Shown here piece by piece: positions 12,766 through 23,791 of a DNA stretch of 64,000 bases. The translations under genes and the position numbers were made by a program. Numbering within the stretch: position 1 is the first letter of the stretch; each line of letters begins with the position of its first letter. The notes beneath the pieces were generated by a model. It did not search any database. It saw only the letters and a list, made by a program, of their open reading frames with translations, and was not told the origin of the DNA. The stretch lies in contig SAUG01000010.1 of NCBI GenBank assembly GCA_011316305.1, positions 32,390 to 96,389 on the forward strand, given 5' to 3'. This DNA comes from Rusavskia elegans (lineage: Eukaryota; Ascomycota; Lecanoromycetes; Teloschistales; Teloschistaceae).

Positions 12766-13374
12766 TTATTTCAATGGCAGCAGAGGTTCGGATTGGTTGG
12801 CGGAAGGCAATAGAGGGGTGCGGATAGTGAGGATGGATTCGTCCCCCGGCTTTGGCGCGTCGAGACGCCATATAAGGGGGTTGTCGATGGGAGTAGCGGA
12901 GATGGGTTTGTGAGATTTGGGGATATGAGGGGAGTGGGTGTGGTGTTTGGGAATGGGCGTGCTGGTGCTTGCGAACCGACGTGAAAAGGGAAAAGGTTGG
13001 TGTTTTCGTTGTCTTGCGGCCTTTTCGGAGTCCTGGCTGAGTTCATGCTGTACGGTTTCTCTGTATGTATAAGGGTGTCTCGGTAGGTGTATCTGTCTGT
13101 AAGTTTGTCTGTGTGTATATCTGTATATATGTCTGTCCGTATTTATGTATAGGTGTATCTGCCTGTGTATAGATCCATCTTCGTATTTATCTACGTGTCC
13201 ATTTGCGTGTCTACCTCTGTATCTGTATAGCCACCTATGTATCCCTCCGTGTCCATCTATCGGTTGGATCCGTCTTGTTTTCTCCTCCGATCTCAGAACC
13301 CTCGTCATAACATCATTTAGAGGGACCCCGTCGCTGGTATCGAAAGGTGGTAAATCACCACCCCAGACGCTCAT
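12766..13374 (-). CDS. Doubtful hypothetical protein spanning a minisatellite
   Basis: A 202-residue open frame that starts MSVWGGDLPPFDTSDG and ends in a Pro/Leu-rich tail. The middle (roughly residues 50-110) is the translation of the degenerate TGTATCTG-type repeat at 13,055-13,262, giving Tyr/Arg/His-rich repeats (YRYTHRQTYRQIH). An open frame of this length is near the limit of chance, and the repeat itself lacks stops in this frame. I see no domain. It may be a non-coding repeat that happens to stay open. Confidence 0.25.
   Translation of the reverse strand: MSVWGGDLPPFDTSDGVPLNDVMTRVLRSEEKTRRIQPIDGHGGIHRWLYRYRGRHANGHVDKYEDGSIHRQIHLYINTDRHIYRYTHRQTYRQIHLPRHPYTYRETVQHELSQDSEKAARQRKHQPFPFSRRFASTSTPIPKHHTHSPHIPKSHKPISATPIDNPLIWRLDAPKPGDESILTIRTPLLPSANQSEPLLPLK
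13055..13262. repeat. Degenerate TGTATCTG-type minisatellite
   Basis: About 200 bases of imperfect short repeats built on TGTATCTGT / GTGTATATCTG / CGTGTCTAC variants. The unit is 8-12 bases and drifts along the array. It shows strong strand asymmetry: the plus strand is T/G-rich with few A-runs. Confidence 0.75.
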
Positions 13375-14053
13375 CCGTTATACGTATCCGCCACGGATCC
13401 ATCCGTATACTCGAAGAAGCGCGGTGTTTCTGCGGGCTAAACGTTGGCATCCGGCCGCCTGGTAACCTCACCTCTTCCGCAGTCATCCGATTCAGGGGCT
13501 TGATAGTCAGTCGCGATTAAGGCGCACAGCCATAAATACCTCGATATGTGATATTGTTCTAATGAGTGCCCAAATATACATTCACAGGTACTGTTACCTA
13601 GGTTGTGCTTGGTTTTGATCTCTGATTGCGACTGGGTTTCAGTGCGAGGGGCGCTGTAAAAAAAAGCCTTGAATTGGAGATGATAAGCGGCGGGGAGGTG
13701 AAATTCAGCTTCGTCTTGTACGGTATTAGGTTCTTAGTTGACCTAGTTGAGGTTATGCAGCTGGCCGTTGTGATTCAATGTTCGAGTCTTGGTTGCTGTT
13801 CTAGGGATATCTGTAAATTTATCTACTGCGCCTCCTCTCCTGGGTTACTGTAACAGTCCCAATACAAAGCATTCCCACACATCCCCATCACGCAGAGAAC
13901 ATCTTCATATCGGCTCAAGTAGCGTCACATACCACCAGTCTGATCTAAATGGACATCTACAAGCACTTATCTCGATTGGAATCCCATCGCTACCTAGGGC
14001 GATATCATACGTTGTATAATAAACCGACTATCCCCTTCCCCCTCGTCACCTAT
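13375..14053. other. Intergenic, no supported gene
   Basis: Only short frames. A TTCAGGGGCT motif sits at 13,491-13,500 (see the motif discussed in the findings). Nothing else is supported. Confidence 0.5.
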
Positions 14054-14650
14054 CTACATCGTCCTCCAGCACTGGCGCATACACGCATACAATATTCTCC
14101 TCATCAAAAACACCACCCTTTCTCTCAACTCCGTTTCCTCTCTTTCTCTTATGACCCAGGGATCCGAATACATGTATCCATCCCCACAAGCCTCCATCTT
14201 CGTTTCCAGTTCCTGAGATTGTTCTTCGAGGCGGGAGAGCATGGCGAGCATATCCCGAACGATGGTTTCGTCCTTGCCGATGTGTGTTGTGGTGTAACAA
14301 AGGTGGTGTTCGTCCTCGGTTGCAGGAGTCATTCTTTTAATCCACCGACGTATCGTTTCTGCGTTGTGGAGCTGCGTGCCTTCTTCTGTTTCTTCCTCCT
14401 CGTCCTTCTTCTTCTTCTTCTTCCTCCCCTCCTCCTTGGGTATCGATATCGGTAACGACACTGATATCCATGCCTCTTCTTCTTCATCCTTCTCCTCTTC
14501 TTCCTTCTCTTCTTCTTCTTCATCCCCCTGAAGGACCGCCTGCACTACGCCATGGATGCGTGAATGAGCGATATCTCTCGATGGCGGCTTGATCAGGGAT
14601 CTTCCATCGCTTTCATCGATGTCTGCGTCCTGTAACGTTGCCTGCACCAC
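14054..14650 (-). CDS. Hypothetical acidic, Glu/Lys-rich protein, start uncertain
   Basis: A 198-codon frame whose first possible start is a GTG; no ATG was found in the open frame upstream, so a 5' exon may be missing or the gene may be broken. The N-terminal half carries two copies of a short unit (IHGVVQATLQDADID and IHGVVQAVLQGDEEE) about 34 residues apart, then long Glu/Lys runs encoded by the polypyrimidine tract. The C-terminal 90 residues look helical (MLAMLSRLEEQSQELETKME). The internal duplication supports past coding selection or simple tandem duplication. Function unknown. Confidence 0.35.
   Translation of the reverse strand: MVQATLQDADIDESDGRSLIKPPSRDIAHSRIHGVVQAVLQGDEEEEEKEEEEKDEEEEAWISVSLPISIPKEEGRKKKKKKDEEEETEEGTQLHNAETIRRWIKRMTPATEDEHHLCYTTTHIGKDETIVRDMLAMLSRLEEQSQELETKMEACGDGYMYSDPWVIREREETELRERVVFLMRRILYACMRQCWRTM
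14381..14526. repeat. CTT/CCT polypyrimidine microsatellite
   Basis: Two blocks of TTC/CTT/TCC triplets on the plus strand (about 14,385-14,437 and 14,475-14,526), separated by about 40 ordinary bases. On the minus strand they encode the Glu/Lys runs of the hypothetical protein at 14,054-14,650. Confidence 0.8.
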
Positions 14651-16067
14651 GCCGTGGATGCTTGAGTGGGGGATAGGCCGTCGTGACCAGAATTTCGAAC
14701 ATGTAGGAATGAGAACATTTTGAGGGTTTGGGTGGTGCTGGTTTTGTGAGTGGGGCGGATAGATGTATTGCTGGATTAGGTGACGATATTGGAAGTGAGG
14801 TTATTCGAGAGAGATGGTGACGCAGGTCGACGGGAATAACAGGGGTAATGGGAAATACTTTGTTGTTGATCGTCAAGTAGAATGGTAAGAGATGTTGGTA
14901 GGTACTTGTGAAGTTTGTTATAAATTTGGGATGCCTATTGAGCTTCGAATATGGACAAGAAGTGGTGATTCAAGAGAAGAGAAACTTGGAAAGCGACTTG
15001 AGAGTTAATAGTCACATGTCAAAGGGACGAGCAAGAAAAAAGAGTGATGTTGAGCAAATATGAGAGAATACTCCCCTATAATCCCACGGCTCAAAGTAGC
15101 TTAGTCAGTCGGTATATGACTCTTCCGAGATAAGTATCGCATTAGGATTTTGGATGGGGTCTAAATGACCCGTCCGTCAGTGATTAGAGCTGATTGATCC
15201 CACTCATTGTTTTTCGTTTATTTCATCTGGTTTTATGTTATAGACGGTGGTCACTCGGCATCTTCTGACATGTCAAATTTGGCGGAACTTCGGTTCTGAA
15301 GCAACGACTTTGCGTGAGATCGGGGTATGACTTGCTTCGGGTGTGAGAACCGATTTCGATGGGATAACCCCGGGTGATTCGATGGTTTCGATTACGGACC
15401 CTTTGAAATGTATACTAATTAGCGGAGCAAACGCATCCTCGTTGGTGCTAGATACACGATTGATGACAGTCATTTGTGAGACTAAAGTGGTAGAAGGGAC
15501 GGACACTTGAAGATGTTGCCTGCGGCACTACGATCGATCTGGCATCCAAGAGTCTTGACCAATGGAACACATTGGGAGATGAAGGAGCTGAGATTTGAGA
15601 TGGACTTATAACGTTACGAAAGGAATAACCTATATTAGTTTGAGGGTTTTCGTGGAAGAAGTGGAGATGGATGTAAGTAGTTGATTGGAGAAGAACGAGA
15701 CGACGGAAATTCTGAGGAAAGTTACATGTAACTCTCGGGAAAGGTCAGAATATGGGAGCGGTAGGCAATGTCTGGAGAGAGGAAGCTAAGTGGAGCGATG
15801 TTTGAGAGTGGTAATGCGGGTGAGATGTGTTGCGGGTATGTGGAGGGGACGAAGTGCGATGTTTTGACTTTTAGGTTAAGAATCGTATGGAGGCATCTCC
15901 GAGAGGTGGAAAATATGCCGTTGATCAACTTCTTGCTGGTCCTTAGCATAGTATCATAATGAGGGATGTTGCTGGATGAATTTCCTTGGATATCGATTTC
16001 CTCGTCCGTGGAACGGAAGTTAATTTCAAGGGGTTGTGCTTCATCCTATACAAACGGATGGGTTTCC
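14651..16067. other. Intergenic, no supported gene
   Basis: About 1.4 kb with only short, unbiased frames on either strand. No RNA gene, transposon end or conserved motif was recognised. Confidence 0.5.
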
Positions 16068-16448
16068 TCATCCACCTCTGCCGAAAGCGGTGATGCATTC
16101 GATACACACCGATAAACATTCTTCCGTAACCACCGAACAAGCCGCCGAAATACAGGGCGGTGATGCATTGTGGCTGCTATTTAGTATCGAGGTGGTTGCT
16201 GAGCGAGACAATCTTTCTTCTGACTCTGAGCTTCTGGGTGCCGAAGCAGTACTTTCTCTATAAGATGGTGGATCGATTGGTGCCGATGATGTATATGCCC
16301 CCGGGGGGGGGGGGGGGGTAAGGTTTGAGAGAGGCAAGCCCTTAGAAGAAGCAGCGGATCGTCGTCGGCATTTGCAATTACATCTACTTGTGCGAGGGCT
16401 GGTGGATGGCGATGAGTAGGGTACGAGGGGAGAGTTGAGGTCGTTCAT
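16068..16448 (-). CDS. Small Ser/Pro-rich protein with Cys-containing tail, unknown function
   Basis: A 126-residue frame starting at an ATG in good context (accacaaccATGA). It has a basic Cys patch (RCNCKCRRR) near residue 25, a polyproline run near 46-50, a Ser-rich centre and a C-terminal segment with spaced Cys (ISAACSVVTEECLSVCIECI). TATATAA lies about 150 bases upstream near 16,596. The proline run is encoded by a 16-base homopolymer, so length changes there would break the frame. Gene status is plausible but unproven; a palmitoylated or membrane-proximal protein is one guess from the Cys spacing. Confidence 0.45.
   Translation of the reverse strand: MNDLNSPLVPYSSPSTSPRTSRCNCKCRRRSAASSKGLPLSNLTPPPPPGAYTSSAPIDPPSYRESTASAPRSSESEERLSRSATTSILNSSHNASPPCISAACSVVTEECLSVCIECITAFGRGG
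16303..16318. repeat. G16 homopolymer (C16 on coding strand)
   Basis: Sixteen consecutive G on the plus strand, directly after a C5 run. It falls inside the frame of the small minus-strand gene at 16,068-16,448. Such runs are prone to slippage and sequencing error. Confidence 0.95.
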
Positions 16449-17152
16449 GGTTGTGGTGGATTGATGTTGGCGAGTGTGCTGTTGGAAGAGTGGTGATTTG
16501 ACGGAGAAAAAACGGATTCAAGAGTTTCATAAGGTATGCTGGAACAGATGTCAAATATCTGTGAAGTTTTCCCGAGAAGTATTAACGGGTCTTTGTTATA
16601 TAAAGAATGCAGGCTGTGCTCTTGAAGTGTCCTGGAAGAAGTAAGATAGCGTCAACCCTCCAGCCTTTTACTCGGATAGTGGTAAATATACTTACATACC
16701 TTGGTATACTTTCATCCACCGATTGTCAATCTGAAAAGGCTGCAAAGGGTTTAGTCATTTAATACCTGCTGCAAGGTAGGTTTCCAAGACTGAGAGCCAG
16801 GCACTGTTATGTTTTATGGGCTTGCAAGTTGACCTGTCGAATAGGCTGCCCGAGTTACCCGTCTACTGCTCCTCTGGTTCAGACGAAAAGGGGTGGTCAT
16901 ATGATCGGACCCGAGAGAAATTCGTGATATAGAGATACATTGCCTGATTGGACCTCTCGGTTCGGAGACTGCTCATATGTGAATTCTAAAGCATCAGACA
17001 TGCCGATGCGGAAGACCCACCTGAAGCTGGCATCATACACCATGAAGAACCTGCATGAGTAACCATGAAAACGGCCCATATCCATCCAATATACCAATGC
17101 AATGCTACCCACCCATTCGAACACCATCCAAACCCACACCCGTAGATGATCC
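16449..17152. other. Intergenic, promoter side of the small minus-strand gene
   Basis: Contains a TATATAA match near 16,596. The 3' end of the GYP7 gene follows at 17,153. No other gene is supported. Confidence 0.5.
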
Positions 17153-19956
17153 TTAACGTACCCCACCTCCATGTTCCACCACCGTCTTATGATCCAACTT
17201 CTCGACCTTCCGGTTTAGCAGGCTTCTCAATTCGGGACTGATGACCTTCGTCTCGACTTCAAGCTCGTTGGGAACATCATTGGCCGTGGTCGCTGCCACA
17301 GCCTTTCCCTTGGTAGTTGGTGAAGCCTTTCCCTTATTGGCCGTGGCAGCTGTGTTGTCAGAGGTAGCAGAGGTAGCAGGCGGCTTTCGTTGCCGTACGT
17401 TCGATGGTGCGGGAAAATTCTGCTTGCGGTCGATGGCTTCTACAGTCCTTTGGAATCGGCGAAAGAGATATTGAGCGCGAAGGAGGGTGGAGGGTAGGTC
17501 AATGGAATTGGAGAGTTCGTTGACTGTGCGGAGATAGGATCAGTATGGGAACTCCTCATTCTACGATTCCTATGTGTGTGCTTGTGGGGGGACAACAAGG
17601 CAATACATACTGTACTTCAAGACTTCATCAAAGTGCTTCAGATGCTCCATGATGACATCTTTATGCTTCTCTAGTATTGCTAGAGCGATGAAAAGGTGGA
17701 AGTTGCTGCTCAGGAAGTCGGTCCAGAGGGATTCCCATAGCCGGAGCACATCTGTCCATTCAAACTCGCGTTTGTACCACACGAGCAGCATACGGAAGAA
17801 GAAGAAGAAATTGGTCGAGTCGGCGCGTTGAAGGTGGAGGTAGAGGTCCGGGTCCATGAGCTGGACGAGGTGATCGAGTGTAAGCAGCTGGGTACGCATG
17901 CCGGATTGATCGCGGAGAAAATTGCGCTCCTACACAAATCAGTGTTAGCGGTCACTTGTGGGATAGAAACGTGATTTGAAACGTTCATACCATTCGATCC
18001 ATAAAGCCCACGAATCCCCAGAACGCAATGGCGTCATCCTGTTCGACAGCGTAGATGGGAGCCAGTAGATCGCTCATACCCTGGACGTAGCCCAAAGTGG
18101 GATTGTATTCGTTGTAGGTAAGAAGCATGTCCTTCATTTGTTCAAGATGGACATTGGTGCCGACCTCCGCAAATGGCGAGTCCGGGTCTGGATGTGGAAT
18201 ATCTTCGCCTTCGAAAAGAGGAATTTGGCGGTCGGTACGATGGACATCCTTTTCTGCATGTCGAATCCCAAGCAATGGGATAAGTCAGCCTTTCTCTGCG
18301 CTGCAAATATGATTGAGTGGTTGAGGCAGATCTACCTATTCGCCCTTTTTGCTCTTTCCACCAATCATTCTCTTCTGGCGTTCCGCTGGCGTCAACCATC
18401 CTCTCCCACCAAGCGCCCTTCAGCTTGACGAACTCATCTCTCTTGCTGTGAATTACTGCTTTTCGTTCGTCTGCGGTGCTGTCCCATGCGTATAATCCCA
18501 ACAGGAAGAGCCACGCCTCTTTCCTCACACCGTCGGAAGGATCGAGTCCACCGAGGAATGTTCGCTCCTTCACTTCGTCAACGGTGACCTTAAGCTTCCC
18601 AGATGCGTCAAAGAAGTCTTTCCATTCCGTCATCGAGACTGGCTTCCGCTTGTCTTGTAGGGACAGGTTGCCCGCTTCCATATCCAATATCTCGAACTCC
18701 CCAACATCACTCTCCTCCATCTCCAAGACATCCTGCGCCGTGAAGATGCGTTGGCTGCGCTCCTTCTCGCTTTGCTCAGCCATGCCCATTGCCCACCTTG
18801 CGAGGTAGACTCTTGCGCTGTCGAACTCATCCTGCAGGGTCTGTACCTCCGGATTCTTCATCAGTCGTCTCACCTGGGGAGGAATCTTCGGGTTCTCCGC
18901 GATATCTTGCGCTGTCCGCCTGGTGAATGTGGTGACCTGGCTCATCTTTTCCAAAAAACTCCATCTTGCTTGCTTCAGTGCTTTCGTGAGAGGATCCATG
19001 CCGGCGTCTTTTCTCCCAGACTGGGATGCTGCCCCTTGACCTCCGTTTACACCCCGGATGCTGGGGGATTTGGGGCTCGTTGGGGTGACCGGTTTGCCGC
19101 CGAATCCTAATCTGTCCTCGGCAGTAGGCTCGATCAAGAAGACTGAGGGATCGGCCCCTGACTTCTCGACCACCACATATCTTTTCAGCCATCGTAATAC
19201 CTCATCGCCACCCCAAAACGTACCGCCGTCTTCACTAAAAGGGTCGAAGCTCTCCCTGACTCGCTTCTTTTTCTGCAGGATAGTGGACTGGCATTCGTCG
19301 TCGTGGAAAAACAAGGCCGGCAAGCTGTTCCCTGCTCTGGCGTTAATAACTACGCTGCCATACCACCAGCCAATGCTCGGTGGCCGGACAAGTAGGGAGT
19401 AGATTTCGCTGACAGGGACGGCGAAGGCGTATGTTCCAAGACCAAGGTTGTGGGTGGAAGTAGGAGGAGGCGGGACGAGGAAGGATTGTTTTGGAGGCGA
19501 AGAGGAGTCGGAGAGATCGACTTTGAGGTATGCATCGAGGGAACTACCGAGGGAGGATTCTGGCAACCAAGCGAGGAGGTATGCGGAGGCTTTGTTGTTT
19601 CTGGACGAGGACGATGATGAGGAGGACCCCCTCCTTTCGAAATCAGGCTCCTTCTGTTGGATGAGGGCTATGAAGCCGGGGATATTGTCCTTGGACGAGG
19701 GCGTTGGATGGACATAGACCTTGCTTTTGGAGTACAATAGCTTGACGCCTCGACCAGACGTGCTGTGCATGATGGTGTTGTATTCGCCTTCCTCACCATC
19801 ACTGAGATCGTAGCAAGAAGCTGAGGGAGATGTAGGGGAGTCGGGTGGAGTCCGTTGCGTGTGGTCAGGCATATCGTGGGTGAGTTTGGCAGCTTGTGAA
19901 TGTGCCCATGACGAGGTACCGAGGATGGGAGTGGGGAGCGGAATGCGGGACGTCAT
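17153..19956 (-). CDS. GYP7: Gyp7-type TBC-domain Rab GTPase-activating protein
   Basis: Accelerates GTP hydrolysis by Rab GTPases; yeast Gyp7 acts on Ypt7 in vacuolar traffic. Model: exons 18336-19956, 17991-18253, 17611-17929 and 17153-17523 with 82-, 61- and 87-nt introns, 857 residues, all phases consistent. The N-terminal half has the Gyp7 pattern GRGVKLLYSKSKVYVHPTPS ... NIPGFIALIQQK. The TBC domain follows: the arginine-finger motif IEKDVHRTDR spans residues 540-549 (IxxDxxR, R546) and the glutamine-finger motif is YVQGM (Q598), so both catalytic fingers are present. The tail is Ala/Thr/Lys-rich. An in-frame ATG 28 codons downstream (MPDHTQ, at 19872) is an alternative start. Confidence 0.92.
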
Positions 19957-20402
19957 CAGGCGCTTTCAATGCAACAGCCAAGCCACAGCCAGACGTTTTC
20001 GGTACCACACTCGCTGTGTTGACAGTCGGTACCTCGACAGAGGATATCGATGTAACGAATGCTTAGATCTTGCGCTACATTTGCTACTTCAGTCACCTAC
20101 TAATCAGCAGCCTATTGGAAGGGACACGTAAGGTTACTAGGTTCTCGAAGAATTGTCGGGCGGTTGCTGCTGTATGGCCGACGTCGCAATTGAGTCTGGA
20201 GGTTCGTAGGAAGATCACGCCGAGAGTCATTTCTTGAAGGCCACGCAGATGGTGATCTACGTAATCCTCAGCTTCCATTCAATCCCAAGATTACTCTACT
20301 TTCTTCAGCCCCCTTTGGACACTTCGCAGGTTAACAACACGCAATAACAGGAACCGCACACGGATCTTACCCAGTGCACAACGTTTCAGATATAAATCTG
20401 CG
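19957..20402. other. GYP7 promoter region
   Basis: 446 bases between GYP7 and the 3' end of the same-strand oxidoreductase gene. It contains the 18-base sequence at 20,022-20,039 that recurs inverted at 41,377-41,394. No gene supported. Confidence 0.5.
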
Positions 20403-21653
20403 CTACAAGACCTTCCTAGGATCCAAGCTTCCAATACTCGCACTCTTCGCCTTCCCATCAAATACAAATTCACTGATCAGCTTGCCAGTCCCTGGCCCGT
20501 TCTGTATTCCCCAACACGTGTGTCCTGCCGCTAGTAAGAGTCCCTTGACGCCTGTTGGCCCTATCAACGGCCCTCCGCTTACAGCTTCGACGTTGGGAAG
20601 GTAACATGCTTGTCGCACCGTAACCTCGCCATCCCGCAATTCATCGGAGACGGAAGAGACGTAATCGATGATGTCTTGACAGCGAGCGAGATCAGTTTCC
20701 ACGTCCTCGGTTGTCTTGGGCAGAGGGACTAAATGATCGCCCTCTCCGCACGCATAGGCTTCGTTGTTTGGTCGGGCGTAAATCTCCGGCGTCACGGTTT
20801 TCTGATGCGCACGTTTGGATTTGAGGAAAGTGTCTTTGTTGCCGAAGTCTGGAGGGAGAGAGATCTCGGTGAATATGGCGTATGCGGAGATGGGTTTCGA
20901 AGGCGTTATGGTGACGCTGTGAGCGCGCATTCCGGAGATGGGAGCGGGAGGGTACACTCTCTGGGTCCACGGGCCTGCGGAAACGATGACATCCGTCGCG
21001 GGGATTGTGTGGGAGGTTTTGGTGGCTTTGTCTTCGTAGGTCACTGATTTGACGCCGGAGCCGTTGGTGGTGTCGATGCTGGTGACGGAGCCAAGGATGA
21101 CGTTGACGCCTTTCTGGGCTGCGAGCTCTGCCATGACGGTGGTGAATTGGTAAGGGTGGACTTGGGCTGTGGTGTCTGGATCGCCCATCTCGTAGTAGCT
21201 TCGAACACTTTCTGGCGCAAACCAGTTCAGATCCTGGGGTAGACCAGCGGCTGTCACCTTTCCTAGAGCTTTGCCATCGCGCTTGTTGAGGGAGACGGAT
21301 TCGCCATTTGATGGCTTGCCCTCTAGTGTTTCTTTCTTTTCGTTCGGCCGTCCCTTAGCTGCCAGTTGTCCGCAATGAATCCGACGATATCCCCATCTGG
21401 ACTCGCCATCGTGCTCTTTCGCCAGTTGGGCATGGAGTCGATAGCTGAGGGGGACGATGTTGCTTGGATACGCCCATAGGGCAAGTAAGCCCCCTGCTTT
21501 CCCGGAAGCGCCGCCAGCTATCTTCGAAGCTTCCAATAGGGTGATCTTGTGCTTCGAAGGGTCGTAAGTTGGATGTCGAGTCAGAAAGTATGCAGATGTG
21601 CAGCCGATGATCCCGCCACCAATAATGACAATTTCTTTCCGATCTGATGCCAT
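20403..21653 (-). CDS. TDA3: FAD-dependent oxidoreductase, DAO superfamily, Tda3-like
   Basis: Predicted 416-residue intronless protein. The start is the ATG at 21653 (MASDRKEIVIIGGGIIG), which puts the Rossmann GxGxxG FAD motif (IGGGIIG) at residues 11-17; the open frame upstream has no earlier ATG. The DAO-type fold continues with LLEASKIAGGASGKAGG and, near the C-terminus, GVKGLLLAAGHTCWGIQNGPGTGKLISE, the family's second FAD-binding region. It resembles yeast Tda3, a putative cytoplasmic oxidoreductase linked to late-endosome traffic. The enzyme class is firm; substrate unknown. The same-strand neighbours give no pathway hint. Confidence 0.85.
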   Translation of the reverse strand: MASDRKEIVIIGGGIIGCTSAYFLTRHPTYDPSKHKITLLEASKIAGGASGKAGGLLALWAYPSNIVPLSYRLHAQLAKEHDGESRWGYRRIHCGQLAAKGRPNEKKETLEGKPSNGESVSLNKRDGKALGKVTAAGLPQDLNWFAPESVRSYYEMGDPDTTAQVHPYQFTTVMAELAAQKGVNVILGSVTSIDTTNGSGVKSVTYEDKATKTSHTIPATDVIVSAGPWTQRVYPPAPISGMRAHSVTITPSKPISAYAIFTEISLPPDFGNKDTFLKSKRAHQKTVTPEIYARPNNEAYACGEGDHLVPLPKTTEDVETDLARCQDIIDYVSSVSDELRDGEVTVRQACYLPNVEAVSGGPLIGPTGVKGLLLAAGHTCWGIQNGPGTGKLISEFVFDGKAKSASIGSLDPRKVL

Positions 21654-21922
21654 GTGAGTCTTTATAAACTGTCTCAGAGCCAGGGTGTTTGATGTAGTGC
21701 GATCGTGGATTTCCCTCAATATTGTTACCAAATTGACCTTTTGAGGGACTTTGACCGGCCTATGATGACATCATCGCCACCAGACATCTTCGCCCTGGGC
21801 TTGCAGTACTGTTTCATCGATGACTACGTATGATTAAGCCGAGTATCTGATGAGAATGTATGCTATGCTGTACTGAGTGCTATAGATAGAGGTCTTTGGA
21901 CAGAACGAAGCCTCCAATGCAT

Positions 21923-23791
21923 CTAACTCGCCATCTCCTGTCGTGTGATTTCGTAGTTCAAGACCGTGTGATCGAGATAGTACAGCATTACCCGGTACGG
22001 CCTACTCTGTGTTACTCTCCGCCTCTTAAGATGAGCGCCAGTAGCTGCATCAAAGAGATCCTCTCGCTGTCGTTCATGCCCTTGTACGGGCCCCACCGCT
22101 ACTCCTAACAGATCCGTTTTCGGTCTGTGACCAGCATCTTCCTGCGAATCGAATGGCAGGAAAGCCTCGACACGGAAGCCAAAATCGTCAAGCTTGTCTA
22201 CCCCATTCTCAGCCTTGCGACGTGTTATTGTCAGGAGAGCTACGCGCCCCATTTGATCACCAACGATGACCAGACTGAGCTCTGGGACTTGGTGGACCAT
22301 GTTAAGGCGCTGCAAGTTCCTCAGATATCTGTCATAAGGATGCAGATGCTGGTCCAAGATGTACTCGCATATGATTTCTTTGGGTAACCAATTTACCATC
22401 GTGTCGACCGGAGTTTTCTTGTGGAGGAACTGAAGTAGCCGGACATCCCGCCGCGTGGTGTGGATGACGCAAAACATGAAGTGCTGATGCGGCTCTGAAA
22501 CTTTTGCAGAAGCTCGCGGCTTGCGGTTGGCAGCTGCAGAAGCTTTCGATTCATTGAAGCTAGGGCCTCTAATGGCAGGAGAGTCTTCCTGGTCGCCAGG
22601 ACTATCATCATTGCTGGACCCAGTCTCGGCATCGTCCCCGTCGTCCAGGTCATCAACATCATTACCGATATCTTCATCATCGTCAGTGGTACTTTCATCC
22701 ATCAAATCGTCGCTCGCTGCATGATTCTTTCTGCGTTCGCGTGTAGAGAAATGCACGTCCTCGTAGCCTGGAACTTGCGACAATGCATGCGTGATGTCGA
22801 CGCTCGGTGGTTTCAGGTCTATGTCCTGCTCGGTTCCAAAGAGCTCACTTGTTGTTTCCGCTTGTTGAGCGAAGACTGGATCAATGCAAAGCAAACCCCA
22901 TCCCCAAATGCGGCCTCGGCTTGGCATAAGCTGCAAGAGTGGTATGTGTTTCCAGACGTTCCAGACATAAGTAGAACCATGAATGTCAGTGCTAGCGAGG
23001 AAAACATCTTGAATCCTTCGGTCGTACGGATTGTAGAATGCTAAGTTGGGTATATTTGTTTCATGGGATACAAGGATAAGCTCTTGGTTTCGGGACCGGT
23101 CGGAAGGCCTGGGCGCGTCCCAGCTATGCGCCCATTCGGTACCGTCACAGGAAGGTTGTAATCCTGACGATGCAGTCTCCTCGCGGTCGGAATCTTCGTC
23201 AGAGCTATCGCTATTGAAGTGGCCAAGAGCAAGGGCGAAGACATGGATTTTGTGGGAGTTGGAGCTGACAGCAATCATACGAGCTTCCTGGTGGACAGCG
23301 ATACCCCATGCGCTGTTACCAACGTTGCGTAGAAAGTACGGCCTGACAGTGCTATGGAAGCACGGGGTATTGTAAGCTAGTCCGCGGTCGCGAATTTCAT
23401 TGCGTATTGAGCGCGTCGTGTAGGCAACCACATCACCATCATCCGTGACTGCGATGACGAGCTCCTCAAGGCCCAAGTCAGCAACAGCGAGCTGATTGAT
23501 GGAGTGGGGATGCCCAGGGTCGATGTAGCCTGTCAGACCAGTATTAGACCTGGCAAGGTCGATGATCGACCTTGGTGGTAAAAGTCTTAGCTCAAGAGAA
23601 ATGGGGCTGTGGACGAGGATCCTGTCCTGGGATGCCACGAAACAGAGGTCATAATACTGTGAGAATGCGACCAGGTTGTTCCGAAATGGAGCTAGTCTGG
23701 GGGGAGGTTGTGATTCTGAAAACCGCTCGTGTCCTTGCTGGTACCTGCATTGGGTAATCTTGATGGCTTTGAGATCTCCCTTGCGGGCCAT
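21923..23791 (-). CDS. CRT10: Crt10-like WD40-repeat protein
   Basis: A 622-residue intronless protein beginning MARKGDLKAIKITQCRY. It has the Crt10-family core: NSAWGIAVHQEARMIAVSSN followed by HKIHVFAL near residues 157-185, plus beta-propeller-type blocks (FLASTDIHGSTYVWNVW near 267). An acidic disordered insert (repeated Asp/Glu) runs from about 365 to 405. The C-terminus has a basic stretch (KRRRVTQ). In yeast, Crt10 affects transcription of ribonucleotide reductase genes; transfer of that role to this protein is inference. A 269-base gap separates its stop from the start of the upstream-oriented oxidoreductase. Family assignment is from memory of the motif. Confidence 0.72.
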   Translation of the reverse strand: MARKGDLKAIKITQCRYQQGHERFSESQPPPRLAPFRNNLVAFSQYYDLCFVASQDRILVHSPISLELRLLPPRSIIDLARSNTGLTGYIDPGHPHSINQLAVADLGLEELVIAVTDDGDVVAYTTRSIRNEIRDRGLAYNTPCFHSTVRPYFLRNVGNSAWGIAVHQEARMIAVSSNSHKIHVFALALGHFNSDSSDEDSDREETASSGLQPSCDGTEWAHSWDAPRPSDRSRNQELILVSHETNIPNLAFYNPYDRRIQDVFLASTDIHGSTYVWNVWKHIPLLQLMPSRGRIWGWGLLCIDPVFAQQAETTSELFGTEQDIDLKPPSVDITHALSQVPGYEDVHFSTRERRKNHAASDDLMDESTTDDDEDIGNDVDDLDDGDDAETGSSNDDSPGDQEDSPAIRGPSFNESKASAAANRKPRASAKVSEPHQHFMFCVIHTTRRDVRLLQFLHKKTPVDTMVNWLPKEIICEYILDQHLHPYDRYLRNLQRLNMVHQVPELSLVIVGDQMGRVALLTITRRKAENGVDKLDDFGFRVEAFLPFDSQEDAGHRPKTDLLGVAVGPVQGHERQREDLFDAATGAHLKRRRVTQSRPYRVMLYYLDHTVLNYEITRQEMAS

